Assembly (NCBI GenBank): GCA_030731745.1
Contig: JANQTJ010000014.1
Coordinates: 1 to 64,000, forward strand
Origin: Flaviramulus sp.
GTDB lineage: Bacteria; Bacteroidota; Bacteroidia; Flavobacteriales; Flavobacteriaceae
Length of the DNA stretch: 64,000 nt
Direction of reading: 5' to 3'
Shown: piece by piece, positions 37,714 through 46,258 of the stretch
Numbering within the stretch: the stretch's first letter is position 1
How the letters are laid out: every line of letters starts with the position of its first letter
The notes under the pieces: model-generated
What the model was told of the DNA's origin: nothing
The model's database searches: none
The model's input: the letters and a program-made list of their open reading frames with translations, nothing else
Made by a program: the position numbers and the translations under genes

Positions 37714-37794
37714 TATTATTTGAAGCAATCTCCCGCTATCCGCTATATCTTTTTCTCGTACCTTAAAAAAGGATGTTGTTTCTATCGGGGCTAT
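37711..37794 (+). repeat. Stop-codon-abutting hairpin repeat, copy B
   Basis: It begins with the sufD stop (TAATATTATTTG), continues through CCCGCTATCCGCTATATCTTTTT, a spacer, AAAAAAGGATGTTGTTTC and ends TATCGGGGCTAT. CCCG...CGGG and ATCTTTTT...AAAAAGGAT pair as an imperfect hairpin inside the suf operon. Same orientation to the upstream gene as copies A, C and D. Confidence 0.75.
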
Positions 37795-37803
37795 TAAAAA
37801 ACT

Positions 37804-39018
37804 ATGTTTAAAGTAGAAGACATAAGAAAAGATTTTCCCATACTTTCCCGTAAAGTAAATGACAAACCTTTGGTGTATTTTGATAATGCTGCAACTTCTC
37901 AAACCCCAAAACAAGTTATAGATACTATTGTAGATTATTACTCAAACTACAATGCTAATATTCATAGAGGTGTACACACCTTAAGTCAAGAAGCTACAGA
38001 TTTATACGAGCAAGCACGTCATAAAATACAAGCGCATTTTAATGCTAAATTTTCCCACGAAATCATTTTCACTTCGGGTACAACTCATAGTATTAATTTA
38101 GTTGCCAATGGCTTTTCATCAATTTTAAAAAAAGAAGATGAAATTATCGTTTCAGCTTTAGAGCACCATAGTAATATAGTGCCTTGGCAAATGCTTTGCG
38201 AACGTACTGGTGCAACTTTAAAAGTAATTCCGATGAACCAAGAAGGCGAGTTGGTAATCTCTGAATTTGACAAAATACTTTCAGAAAAAACAAAATTGGT
38301 TTTTGTAAACCACGTTTCAAACGCCTTAGGTACAATAAACCCCATTGAATACCTCATAGAAAAAACCCATCAATTTGGTGCTGCTATTTTAATAGATGGC
38401 GCGCAATCTTGCCCACATATTAAGCCAGATTTACAAGCTTTAAATGTAGATTTCTACGTAACATCAGCTCATAAAATATGCGGACCAACTGGTGTTGGTA
38501 TGCTTTATGGTAAAGAGGAGTGGTTAAAAAAATTACCTCCATACCAAGGTGGTGGAGAAATGATAGCAGAGGTTACATTTGAAAAAACAACCTATGCTGA
38601 TTTACCACATAAATTTGAAGCTGGGACACCAAATATTTGTGGAGGCATTGCTTTTGGGGCAGCCATCGATTATATGAATGCTATTGGTTTTAATACCATT
38701 GCTTCTTATGAAAATGACTTGCTAGAATACGCCACAAATGAACTTCTTAAAATTGATGGTTTAAAAATTTACGGTACTTCAAAACATAAAACAGCTGTTA
38801 TTTCGTTTAACTTAGAGAATATTCATCCTTATGATGTAGGTAGTATCTTAGATAAATTAGGAATTGCTGTTCGCACAGGCCATCATTGTGCGCAACCTAT
38901 AATGGATTATTATAAAATCCCAGGTACGGTTCGGGCTTCTTTTTCTTTTTATAATACCAAGGCTGAAATTGACACTTTAGTTAATGGTGTTAAGAAAGCA
39001 AAAATGATGCTTTCTTAA
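37804..39018 (+). CDS. sufS: Cysteine desulfurase SufS
   Basis: A 404-residue PLP enzyme that mobilises sulfur from cysteine as an enzyme persulfide for SufBCD. The PLP lysine is Lys224 (TSAHKICGPTGVG), the PLP-stacking segment is LEHHSNIVPWQ, and the active-site cysteine is Cys362 (RTGHHCAQP), the group II SufS arrangement that needs SufE. Length is standard. It is 90 bp after sufD, separated by repeat B. Confidence 0.97.
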   Translation: MFKVEDIRKDFPILSRKVNDKPLVYFDNAATSQTPKQVIDTIVDYYSNYNANIHRGVHTLSQEATDLYEQARHKIQAHFNAKFSHEIIFTSGTTHSINLVANGFSSILKKEDEIIVSALEHHSNIVPWQMLCERTGATLKVIPMNQEGELVISEFDKILSEKTKLVFVNHVSNALGTINPIEYLIEKTHQFGAAILIDGAQSCPHIKPDLQALNVDFYVTSAHKICGPTGVGMLYGKEEWLKKLPPYQGGGEMIAEVTFEKTTYADLPHKFEAGTPNICGGIAFGAAIDYMNAIGFNTIASYENDLLEYATNELLKIDGLKIYGTSKHKTAVISFNLENIHPYDVGSILDKLGIAVRTGHHCAQPIMDYYKIPGTVRASFSFYNTKAEIDTLVNGVKKAKMMLS

Positions 39019-39158
39019 AATTATATTCATTTTGTTTAATTTTCATATGTTAATTAATATGGTATTTTTAGAATATTTAATATTTTTTTTAAACAATTGT
39101 TAGATTTATTCTTAAATAATTATATCTTCAACATCGACTAATTCAAATTTATTTTAAA

Positions 39159-40217
39159 ATGAAAAAAGTACTTTTAAGCATGGTAGCTGTAGCCTTATTA
39201 TTTACAGCGTGTGATGACCAAAAAAATGAAGTTGCTGACGTACAGGAAATCGACATGAGCGATTTTTATGTTTACACAGACGAAAGTGACGCATTAGTTT
39301 CAAAACCTAGTAATGGGAAAGACGATCCAAAAACTTGTTTCACCATGTCTGTTCTTAACAGAAATCTTGAGGCCAACCCTGGTCTTGCAAAAAAAATGTA
39401 TGATATAGAATACCATACAAGAAGTTTTATAGCCGCTAAAGGTAAACCATCGAACCCAGGTGGTGGAGGTGGTGGTGGTGGTACCGAACCTCCTGTTGAT
39501 AACTTAGGCGTTGTAAATATTCCTGTATATGTACATGTAGTTTATAGCAACTCAAATGAAAATATTAGTGATGCTCAGATTAACTCTCAAATATCTGTTT
39601 TAAACCAAGATTTCAGAAAAACTAATAACGATGCCAATGGTATCCCTGCAGAATTTTCAGGTATAGCGGCTGATTCAGAAATAAACTTTTCTTTAGCTGG
39701 TGTTTTCAGAAATTCTAATTCAAGAACTTCTTGGGGTACTACAAGTGCGGTAAAAACTACATATCCTCCAGTAACCCCTTCAACTCATTTAAATATTTGG
39801 GTATGTAATATTGGAGGTGGTATTTTAGGTTATGCACAATTTCCTGGTGGCTCATTAGCTACAGATGGTGTTGTTATATCTCCACAATACTTTGGCACTA
39901 CTGGCTTTGTGGCTGCTCCTTTTGATAAAGGAAGAACTGCAACTCACGAAGTGGGTCACTATTTAAACTTACGCCATATTTGGGGTGATGGAAGATGTAG
40001 ACAAGATGATTTTGTGTCTGACACACCTAGTTCAGATGCACCTAACTATGGTTGCCCTTCTTATCCAACGGTTAAATGTAAGTCTAATGATATGACAATG
40101 AATTATATGGATTACACAAATGATGCATGTATGTTTATGTTCTCAGAGGGTCAGAAAGCAAGAATGAGAGCAATTTTTACTTCAGGTGGTGCTAGAGCTG
40201 AATTAGCTGGAAATTAA
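39159..40217 (+). CDS. M43-family (pappalysin-like) zinc metalloprotease lipoprotein
   Basis: 352 residues. Lipoprotein signal (LLFTACDD, Cys18), an acidic N-terminal segment, a poly-glycine linker (101-108), then a metzincin catalytic domain with HEVGHYLNLRH at 263-273 followed by a Met-turn segment (NDMTMNYMDYTNDACMFMF). Paired cysteines flank the catalytic site, as in bacterial ulilysin-type proteases. It is probably surface-anchored. It interrupts the suf cluster, follows a 140-bp gap and ends at a strong terminator, so it is an independent transcription unit. Confidence 0.9.
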   Translation: MKKVLLSMVAVALLFTACDDQKNEVADVQEIDMSDFYVYTDESDALVSKPSNGKDDPKTCFTMSVLNRNLEANPGLAKKMYDIEYHTRSFIAAKGKPSNPGGGGGGGGTEPPVDNLGVVNIPVYVHVVYSNSNENISDAQINSQISVLNQDFRKTNNDANGIPAEFSGIAADSEINFSLAGVFRNSNSRTSWGTTSAVKTTYPPVTPSTHLNIWVCNIGGGILGYAQFPGGSLATDGVVISPQYFGTTGFVAAPFDKGRTATHEVGHYLNLRHIWGDGRCRQDDFVSDTPSSDAPNYGCPSYPTVKCKSNDMTMNYMDYTNDACMFMFSEGQKARMRAIFTSGGARAELAGN

Positions 40218-40240
40218 AAGAATTTATTTAATAAAATTCG

Positions 40241-40267
40241 AAAGACGCCAACTTTGGCGTCTTTTTT
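40241..40267 (+). terminator. Terminator of the M43 protease gene
   Basis: An 11-bp stem (AAAGACGCCAA / TTGGCGTCTTT) with a very short loop, followed by TTTTTT, 24 bp after the stop. Confidence 0.9.
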
Positions 40268-40306
40268 GTATATTATTTTTTAAAAATCTAAAAATTCATT
40301 AATTTC

Positions 40307-41101
40307 ATGAAATACATTTTAACAATAATTAGTATTATAATTTTACAATGCTGTTGGGGACCAAAAGAATTTCAACTTATGAAAAAAGAAGATAATAATA
40401 CAGTTCCAAAAGTTCTTAAAGGAACTTATCAAATAACCCATTTAGAAACTGAAGATATTTCAACTCACAATGTAACTATAACTTTTAATAACAGTACAAA
40501 ACAGGTATCAGGATTTTCTGGTTGCAATCGGTTTTTCGGGTCTTATAGTATAGAAGGCAATACATTAAAATTTGGAGATTTGGGTTCTACTAGAATGATG
40601 TGTGAAGAAAATGCTAATAGCGTAGAAAGTAAGTTTTTAAAGACACTTAATAAAGCTCATGTTATTTTGTTTAGAAAGGATGGAGGTTTTTCCCTTTTTA
40701 ATAAAAAGGAATTATTACTAAATGCCACAAAACCAATTGTTTTTGATAATTCAGAGTTAGAATATACAGCATCATCGAGAGGATTTTTCAAACAAATCAT
40801 TATTAATAAAAAAACCATTTCAACTTCAAACCAAATAGATAGTAAGTTAGCTATTAAAAATTGTACTGATGATTTTTGGCAAAAAATAACAGAAAACTTA
40901 AAGAATATTTCTATAGAAACCATACCTAATTTAGAAGCACCCAGTAAAGCCTTTTTATATGATGGTGCAGCTTTTGCAAAGTTAAAAATAACTCATAAAG
41001 GTAAATTATATGAGTCTGAGCCTTTCGATCATGGAAATCCGCCTAAAGCTATTAAAAACTTAGTTAAAGAAATCTTATCTATTTCAGAAAATATTGAATA
41101 G
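40307..41101 (+). CDS. META-domain (HslJ-like) envelope protein
   Basis: 264 residues with a short hydrophobic leader containing adjacent cysteines (IIILQCCWG), probably a lipoprotein signal. A META/HslJ domain (about 38-125) carries the characteristic SGFSGCNRFFGSY and LGSTRMMCEENANSVESKFLKTL. The roughly 110-residue C-terminal region (DSKLAIKNCTDDFWQKITENL...EAPSKAFLYDGAAFAKLKIT...KAIKNLVKEIL) is a second domain common in Bacteroidota, of unknown function. Its 3' end contains the sufE promoter. Confidence 0.85.
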   Translation: MKYILTIISIIILQCCWGPKEFQLMKKEDNNTVPKVLKGTYQITHLETEDISTHNVTITFNNSTKQVSGFSGCNRFFGSYSIEGNTLKFGDLGSTRMMCEENANSVESKFLKTLNKAHVILFRKDGGFSLFNKKELLLNATKPIVFDNSELEYTASSRGFFKQIIINKKTISTSNQIDSKLAIKNCTDDFWQKITENLKNISIETIPNLEAPSKAFLYDGAAFAKLKITHKGKLYESEPFDHGNPPKAIKNLVKEILSISENIE

Positions 41102-41124
41102 CAACTTTTGTTATTGTATTTTTG
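41094..41124 (+). promoter_or_regulatory. Promoter of the sufE-sufT-DUF2480 unit
   Basis: TTG (41094-41096), 20 bases, TATTTTTG (41117-41124). It overlaps the end of the META gene and would give a leader of about 13 nt to the GTG at 41142. Confidence 0.7.
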
Positions 41125-41141
41125 TATAAAAATTTGTGATT

Positions 41142-41564
41142 GTGACTATTGAAAACATACAAAATGAAATAATTGATGAATTCTCAATGTTTGAAGATTG
41201 GGAAGAGCGCTATCAATATATGATTGATTTAGGGAAAGATTTACCTTTAATTGACACGCAATATAAAACCGATAGCAACATTATTAAAGGCTGCCAAAGT
41301 AAAGTATGGGTTCATGCTGAAATGACTGATGGCAAATTAGCATTTACTGCAGACAGCGATGCTATCATCACTAAGGGTATTATAGCTATTTTAATACGAG
41401 TTTTTTCAAACCAAAACCCTAAAGATATTATTGAAGCAAATACTGATTTTATTGATAAAATTGGATTAAAAGAACATTTATCTCCAACTAGGGCTAATGG
41501 TTTAGTTAGTATGATAAAACAACTAAAAATGTATGCCGTTGCATATCAAACGCAATTAAATTAA
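41142..41564 (+). CDS. sufE: Sulfur acceptor SufE
   Basis: A 140-residue protein that accepts persulfide sulfur from SufS and activates it. Active cysteine Cys51 in the conserved IIKGCQSKVWV, and the family start FSMFEDWEERYQYMIDLGK. I use the GTG at 41142 (MTIENIQ); another GTG lies two codons upstream. It is 67 bp before sufT. Confidence 0.95.
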   Translation: MTIENIQNEIIDEFSMFEDWEERYQYMIDLGKDLPLIDTQYKTDSNIIKGCQSKVWVHAEMTDGKLAFTADSDAIITKGIIAILIRVFSNQNPKDIIEANTDFIDKIGLKEHLSPTRANGLVSMIKQLKMYAVAYQTQLN

Positions 41565-41630
41565 GTTTATAAGTTAATACGTTTAATCAATAAGACAATT
41601 CAATAAATAAACGTTTAAACATTTAAAAAA

Positions 41631-41954
41631 ATGAGTGAAACTTTAGATACCACAGAATTAGGCGAAAAAATAGTAAACGTTCTTAAAACCATTTACGATC
41701 CGGAAATTCCTGTAGATATTTACGAACTGGGTTTAATTTACGATGTGTTTGTAAATGAAGATTACGATGTAAAAATTTTAATGACACTTACAACACCAAA
41801 TTGCCCAGTAGCAGAAACATTACCGTTAGAGGTTGAAGAAAAAGTAAAATCGCTTAATGCTGTAAAAAGTGCTGAAGTTGAAATTACTTTTGATCCGCCA
41901 TGGACTCAAGAATTAATGAGTGAAGAAGCTAAGTTAGAGCTTGGTATGTTGTAA
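41631..41954 (+). CDS. sufT: SUF-associated protein SufT (DUF59/MIP18 family)
   Basis: A 107-residue DUF59 protein involved in Fe-S protein maturation. Typical features are LKTIYDPEIPVDIYELGLIYDV, LTTPNCPVAETLP with the conserved Cys, and the terminal VEITFDPPWTQELMSEEAKLELG. It overlaps nothing but is followed by a DUF2480 gene whose ATG begins one base after this stop. Confidence 0.93.
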   Translation: MSETLDTTELGEKIVNVLKTIYDPEIPVDIYELGLIYDVFVNEDYDVKILMTLTTPNCPVAETLPLEVEEKVKSLNAVKSAEVEITFDPPWTQELMSEEAKLELGML

Positions 41955-41955
41955 A

Positions 41956-42471
41956 ATGCAAGATGATATTATAAATCGCGTAGCGAATAGCAAATTAATT
42001 ACGTTTAACCTTGAAGATTATTACCCTTCAGGCAAACGTGTATTATTTGATATTAAAGACTGGTTATTTGAGGGTTTTGTATTACGCGAAAAAGATTTTA
42101 GAAACCAAGTTGAAAGCTTTGATTGGAGTCAATTTAAGGATGTTTATGTAGCATTAACCTGTAGTACAGATGCTATTATTCCAGGTTGGGCCTATATGCT
42201 TTTAAGTATTCAATTAGAATCTTTCTCAAAAAAAACAATTATTGGCAATCTAGAATCTCTAGAAACATCTATATATCAAGAAATTATAGCCAATTTAGAT
42301 GTAACTGAATTTCAAGATAAACCTATTATTATAAAAGGTTGCTCAAAAAAACCTGTGCCAGAAAATGCTTATATTATGCTAGCAACAAAACTAAAACCAG
42401 TTGCCAAATCTATTATGTATGGCGAAGCTTGTTCTTCAGTACCTCTTTTCAAAAAGAAACAATTTATATAA
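41956..42471 (+). CDS. DUF2480 family protein, SUF-linked
   Basis: A 171-residue soluble protein of the DUF2480 family, known only in Bacteroidota. The core features are LEDYYPSGKRVLFDIKDWLFEGFVLREKDFR, WSQFKDVYVALTCSTDAIIPGWAYML and VIIKGCSKKPVPENAYIMLATKLKPVAKSIMYGEACSSVPLFKKK, with three cysteines. It begins one base after sufT (ATG 41956; the upstream TTG lies in sufT) and is translationally close-coupled. That suggests a role with SUF, possibly as a cysteine-bearing accessory. The function is unknown. Confidence 0.9.
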   Translation: MQDDIINRVANSKLITFNLEDYYPSGKRVLFDIKDWLFEGFVLREKDFRNQVESFDWSQFKDVYVALTCSTDAIIPGWAYMLLSIQLESFSKKTIIGNLESLETSIYQEIIANLDVTEFQDKPIIIKGCSKKPVPENAYIMLATKLKPVAKSIMYGEACSSVPLFKKKQFI

Positions 42472-42542
42472 ATTTTAAGTGACTAAATTGCATAACAGGG
42501 TCTTAATCTTATATTTACAAAAAATTTAACAACTAATAAAAA

Positions 42543-43469
42543 ATGAAAAAAATAGTATTATTATGTCTATTCTTTATCGGGATGGTTTCGATAAACGCAC
42601 AAACGGAAGATGAATTAAAGGCTACACAAGCTGTTAAAAAAGATTCTATTAAAGCTATTCAAGGGCGAGTTGATGCCTTACAAGCTCAAATTGACGCCTT
42701 ACCGGGTTGGAAAAAAGGTGCTTTTGGTACTATTGGCGGAAGTTTATCAAACTTTAGCAATTGGTATTCTCAAGGCTCTCCAAATAACGTTTCAGGGAAT
42801 ATTGGTTTTACAGCAAATGCTTTTGCTAATTTGAATAAAGAAAAATTCTTTTGGAGAAATGCTGGTAACGTAAACTTATCTTGGGTTAAGTTTGATGACA
42901 AAGACAATCCTACGGATAACTCTAAATTTAGAGAAGCTACTGATGTATTTAACATTTCTTCATTATATGGACAAAAATTAAGTGAAACATTTGCGATATC
43001 TGGTTTAGGAGAATATAGAACCACTATTTTAAACAATTTTAATAATCCTGGATATTTAGATTTAGGAGTTGGTGCTACTTGGACACCTATTAAAGATTTA
43101 GTTGTTGTAATACATCCATTAAACTACAACTTTGTTTTTAGTAGACAAGATGCTATATTCGCATCGTCTTTAGGTGCTAAAATACTTGTAGATTATACAA
43201 GACAAATTAATGCTGTAAGCTTTAAAACAAACTTATCAATGTTCCAGAGTTACGAAAGTAGCAACTTATCAAACTGGACGTGGAATAACTCATTTAGCTA
43301 TACATTATGGAAAATGATTGGTGTTGGTTTTGATTTTGGTTTAAGGAATAATAGACAAGAAGCATTAGATTACTCCATTAATACTTTAGGAAATACTTCA
43401 GATACTTTTGATACTGTTAATAATGATTTACAAACCTATTACACTATTGGTTTGAGTTATAAATTTTAA
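42543..43469 (+). CDS. DUF3078 outer-membrane protein
   Basis: 308 residues with a Sec signal (VSINAQ) and a short coiled segment (DSIKAIQGRVDALQAQIDAL). The beta-barrel-like DUF3078 domain contains WKKGAFGTIGGSLSNFSNWYSQG, VNLSWVKFDD, FRKATD-like FREATDVFNISSLYGQK and the terminal YYTIGLSYKF. It is the last gene of the suf neighbourhood and ends at a strong terminator. The function is not known. Confidence 0.9.
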   Translation: MKKIVLLCLFFIGMVSINAQTEDELKATQAVKKDSIKAIQGRVDALQAQIDALPGWKKGAFGTIGGSLSNFSNWYSQGSPNNVSGNIGFTANAFANLNKEKFFWRNAGNVNLSWVKFDDKDNPTDNSKFREATDVFNISSLYGQKLSETFAISGLGEYRTTILNNFNNPGYLDLGVGATWTPIKDLVVVIHPLNYNFVFSRQDAIFASSLGAKILVDYTRQINAVSFKTNLSMFQSYESSNLSNWTWNNSFSYTLWKMIGVGFDFGLRNNRQEALDYSINTLGNTSDTFDTVNNDLQTYYTIGLSYKF

Positions 43470-43489
43470 TCGAAATCTGATATTAATAA

Positions 43490-43522
43490 AAAAAGCGCAC
43501 CATTTTTAAGTGCGCTTTTTTT
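43490..43522 (+). terminator. Terminator of the DUF3078 gene
   Basis: An 11-bp stem (AAAAAGCGCAC / GTGCGCTTTTT) with a 9-base loop and a following T-run. Confidence 0.9.
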
Positions 43523-43530
43523 ATGTTCTA

Positions 43531-43578
43531 TCGATTGAAATCAATAGCAGAACCCAAATGGAAACGCCTAAAATATTA
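43531..43578 (-). repeat. Stop-codon-abutting hairpin repeat, copy D (internally deleted)
   Basis: On the minus strand it starts at the hflX stop (TAATATTTTAGGCGTTTCC), runs through GGGTTCTGCTATTG and ends TTTCAATCGATAG. It keeps both ends of copy A but lacks the T-run/A-run middle, so it looks like a deletion derivative. Confidence 0.6.
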
Positions 43579-44793
43579 ATGTGTTTTTTCCTCTATATAA
43601 TCTGGATATAAAAAATGATTATAAGGGAAACGGGTTACATGAATTTCACGAACCTCATCGTAGACACGTTTTTTAAAGTCTTCTAAATTTTGCTTATTTA
43701 GCGCAGAAATGAACAAGGCGTTGTTACCTACTTTACCCATCCAAGTACTCTTCCACTCTTCAAGCGTGTAATGCCTTTCTGTTTTTTCAGTTTCTAAATC
43801 ATCTTCATCTAAAGGCTCAGGCTCGTAGGCATCAATTTTATTAAAGACCATAATTATGGGTTTATCACTACTTTTTATTTCGCCTAAAACTTTGTTCACA
43901 GACTCGATATGTTCTTCAAAATTTGGATGTGATATATCAACAATATGCAAAAGCAAATCAGCTTCTCTTACCTCGTCTAAAGTACTTTTAAAACTATCTA
44001 CTAGCTGGGTTGGTAACTTCCGTATAAAACCAACGGTATCACTTAATAAAAATGGTAGGTTTTGAATTACTACTTTTCTTACCGTAGTATCTAATGTTGC
44101 AAAAAGTTTATTTTCAGCAAAAACATCACTTTTACTAATTACATTCATTAATGTGGATTTACCAACATTAGTATAACCAACTAAAGCCACACGAACCATG
44201 GCTCCACGGTTACCGCGTTGCACTGCCATTTGCTTGTCAATAGTTTTAATGCGTTCTTTTAAAAGGGCAATTTTATCTCTTACAATACGTCTATCGGTTT
44301 CAATCTCTGTTTCTCCAGGTCCGCGCATTCCAATGCCACCTTTTTGTCGTTCTAAGTGTGTCCACATCCCTCGTAATCTTGGTAGTAAATATTCGCATTG
44401 TGCTAATTCTACTTGAGTTCGTGCATAACTTGTTTGAGCGCGTTGTGCAAAAATATCAAGTATAAGGTTGGTTCTATCTAATACTTTACAATTAAGTATT
44501 TTACTAATATTACGTTCTTGAGCCGAAGATAATTCATCATCAAAAATAGCTGTTCCTATATCATTTTCTTCTATAAACTGGCGAACATCCTCTATTTTTC
44601 CCGTTCCAATAAAGGTTTTAGGATTAGGCATATCCATTTTTTGCACAAAACGCTTAACCGCATAACCTCCTGCTGTAAAGGTTAAAAACTCTAACTCATC
44701 TAAATATTCTTTAGATTTTTCTTCACCTTGTTCCTTTGTTATAACACCTATTAAAACCGCTTTCTCTAAAGCAATGTCTTTCTTTTCAATCAT
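43576..44793 (-). CDS. hflX: GTPase HflX
   Basis: A 405-residue ribosome-associated GTPase that splits or recycles stalled ribosomes. The N-terminal HflX domain (FTAGGYAVKRFVQKMDMPNPKTFIGTGK) leads to the coiled linker (KGGIGMRGPGETEIETDRR) and the G domain: VGYTNVGKSTLMN (P-loop), FATLDTTVRK, LSDTVGFIRKLP (G3) and VFNKIDA (G4). It is monocistronic and its stop codon lies in repeat copy D. Confidence 0.95.
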   Translation of the reverse strand: MIEKKDIALEKAVLIGVITKEQGEEKSKEYLDELEFLTFTAGGYAVKRFVQKMDMPNPKTFIGTGKIEDVRQFIEENDIGTAIFDDELSSAQERNISKILNCKVLDRTNLILDIFAQRAQTSYARTQVELAQCEYLLPRLRGMWTHLERQKGGIGMRGPGETEIETDRRIVRDKIALLKERIKTIDKQMAVQRGNRGAMVRVALVGYTNVGKSTLMNVISKSDVFAENKLFATLDTTVRKVVIQNLPFLLSDTVGFIRKLPTQLVDSFKSTLDEVREADLLLHIVDISHPNFEEHIESVNKVLGEIKSSDKPIIMVFNKIDAYEPEPLDEDDLETEKTERHYTLEEWKSTWMGKVGNNALFISALNKQNLEDFKKRVYDEVREIHVTRFPYNHFLYPDYIEEKTH

Positions 44794-44862
44794 ATAAATA
44801 AATATTATACAAAGTTACGTAATTGCGACCATTTTAATTTTTATATTTTTAGACATTATATT

Positions 44863-45837
44863 ATGAATATGACTGATTTTTTAGACGATATTCCTGTGCG
44901 TAATGATATGCAAACTGTAGCATTTTATAATCTGGAAAATTTATTTGATTTAGTTGATGATAAACATACTAACGATAATGATTTCTTACCAACATCCGTT
45001 AAAAAATGGACTCCCAAACGATACGAGAATAAACTCAGAAAATTAGGTTTTGCCATTTCCAATATTGGTAAAAAAGAAACGGGAAAACATCCAGCCTTAG
45101 TTGGTTTAGCAGAGGTTGAAAACGCTAAAGTGATTGAGGATTTAATAAAATCAAAACATTTAGAATCTTGTCATTACAAGTACGTGCATTACAACTCTCC
45201 CGACGAACGTGGTATCGATGTTGCTTTAATTTATGATACCCATGCTTTTGAAGTTTTATATTCTGAAACTTTTACTGTTCCATTATTTGATTATAAAGAC
45301 TTGCCAGATTATACAAGAGATGTTTTATTAGTTTCTGGTCTACTTGATGGAGAACATGTATATGTTATCGTAAATCATTGGTCGTCTAGACGTGAAGGAG
45401 AAAAAGAAACCGAACCTAAACGATTAGCTTCATCAAATAAAGTGATTGAGTTAATAACTTCTATTAAAAAAGAAAATGAGCATGCTAAAATTATTATAAT
45501 TGGAGATTTTAATGATGACCCACATAATTTAAGCATCAAGCAACTTGCTGATTGCTGTAACTTATTTAATCCGATGGAAGCTTTACGATCTTTTAATAGA
45601 GGATCAACATACCACAATCGCCAATGGAATTTATTTGATCAGATTTTAATTTCAGAAAACTTTTTTAAGCCTTCAAAAGATTTATTTGAATACTTTACTG
45701 CGAATATTTTTGATGAAGATTTTTTAAAACTCTTTAACGGAAAATTTAAAGGGTCGCCATTTAGAACCTATATAGGCAAAAAGTATCAGGGTGGATATAG
45801 CGACCATTTTCCTGTATATGCCATTTTTAAGAAGTAA
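44863..45837 (+). CDS. Endonuclease/exonuclease/phosphatase family protein, cytoplasmic paralogue
   Basis: A 324-residue EEP-fold hydrolase. The expected residues are FYNLENLFD (Asn), VGLAEVENAKV (Glu), RGIDVALIYD, VIVNHWSSR (His), IIIGDFNDDP (Asp/Asn) and GGYSDHFPVY (Asp-His). No signal peptide, so it is probably cytoplasmic. It resembles the protein at 50627 along its whole length, which has a signal peptide. It ends one base before the stop of the convergent membrane protein. Substrates could be DNA, RNA or phosphodiesters. The second in-frame ATG (residue 3) is a possible start. Confidence 0.88.
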   Translation: MNMTDFLDDIPVRNDMQTVAFYNLENLFDLVDDKHTNDNDFLPTSVKKWTPKRYENKLRKLGFAISNIGKKETGKHPALVGLAEVENAKVIEDLIKSKHLESCHYKYVHYNSPDERGIDVALIYDTHAFEVLYSETFTVPLFDYKDLPDYTRDVLLVSGLLDGEHVYVIVNHWSSRREGEKETEPKRLASSNKVIELITSIKKENEHAKIIIIGDFNDDPHNLSIKQLADCCNLFNPMEALRSFNRGSTYHNRQWNLFDQILISENFFKPSKDLFEYFTANIFDEDFLKLFNGKFKGSPFRTYIGKKYQGGYSDHFPVYAIFKK

Positions 45838-46218
45838 TTAACTAGCTTGAACAATTACAAGAGTTAAACCCAAAATAGCAATTAGTAAAAGCCATAATAA
45901 GTAAATATTATAAGTGCTGTTAGATTTTGTTTTATTCATTTTAGCTTGTATAATCATACGTCTTTTACCTGTATAATACATCCAGTTTTTGAAGTAACAA
46001 AAAATAGCCACTAAAGCAAATAACACCCATCCTTTTGAAGACGAGATGGTATCCATATTCATTTGCTCAAAAAATTCTGAAAAGAAAACACCAAGAAGCA
46101 ATATCATGGAAACCTGTAAAATAGTAATATAAATTAATGCAACTCCATTCGCTTTTTGTTTCCATCTAGGTTTATAGTAGACAAAAATATTATGGAATAG
46201 TGTTTCGGATAGTGTCAT
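45838..46218 (-). CDS. Small membrane protein of unknown function
   Basis: A 126-residue protein with three predicted helices (ALIYITILQVSMILLLGVFF, WVLFALVAIFCYFKNWMYY, IYLLWLLLIAILGLTLVIV) and basic cytoplasmic loops (KPRWKQKAN, GKRRMIIQAKMNKTK). I do not recognise a family. The stop codons of this gene and the convergent EEP gene are adjacent. It follows the DUF5689 gene by 40 bp on the same strand and may be co-transcribed with it. Confidence 0.7.
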   Translation of the reverse strand: MTLSETLFHNIFVYYKPRWKQKANGVALIYITILQVSMILLLGVFFSEFFEQMNMDTISSSKGWVLFALVAIFCYFKNWMYYTGKRRMIIQAKMNKTKSNSTYNIYLLWLLLIAILGLTLVIVQAS

Positions 46219-46258
46219 TTTGAGTGTTTTTTACTGAATAATAAAATGAAGCAATTTT

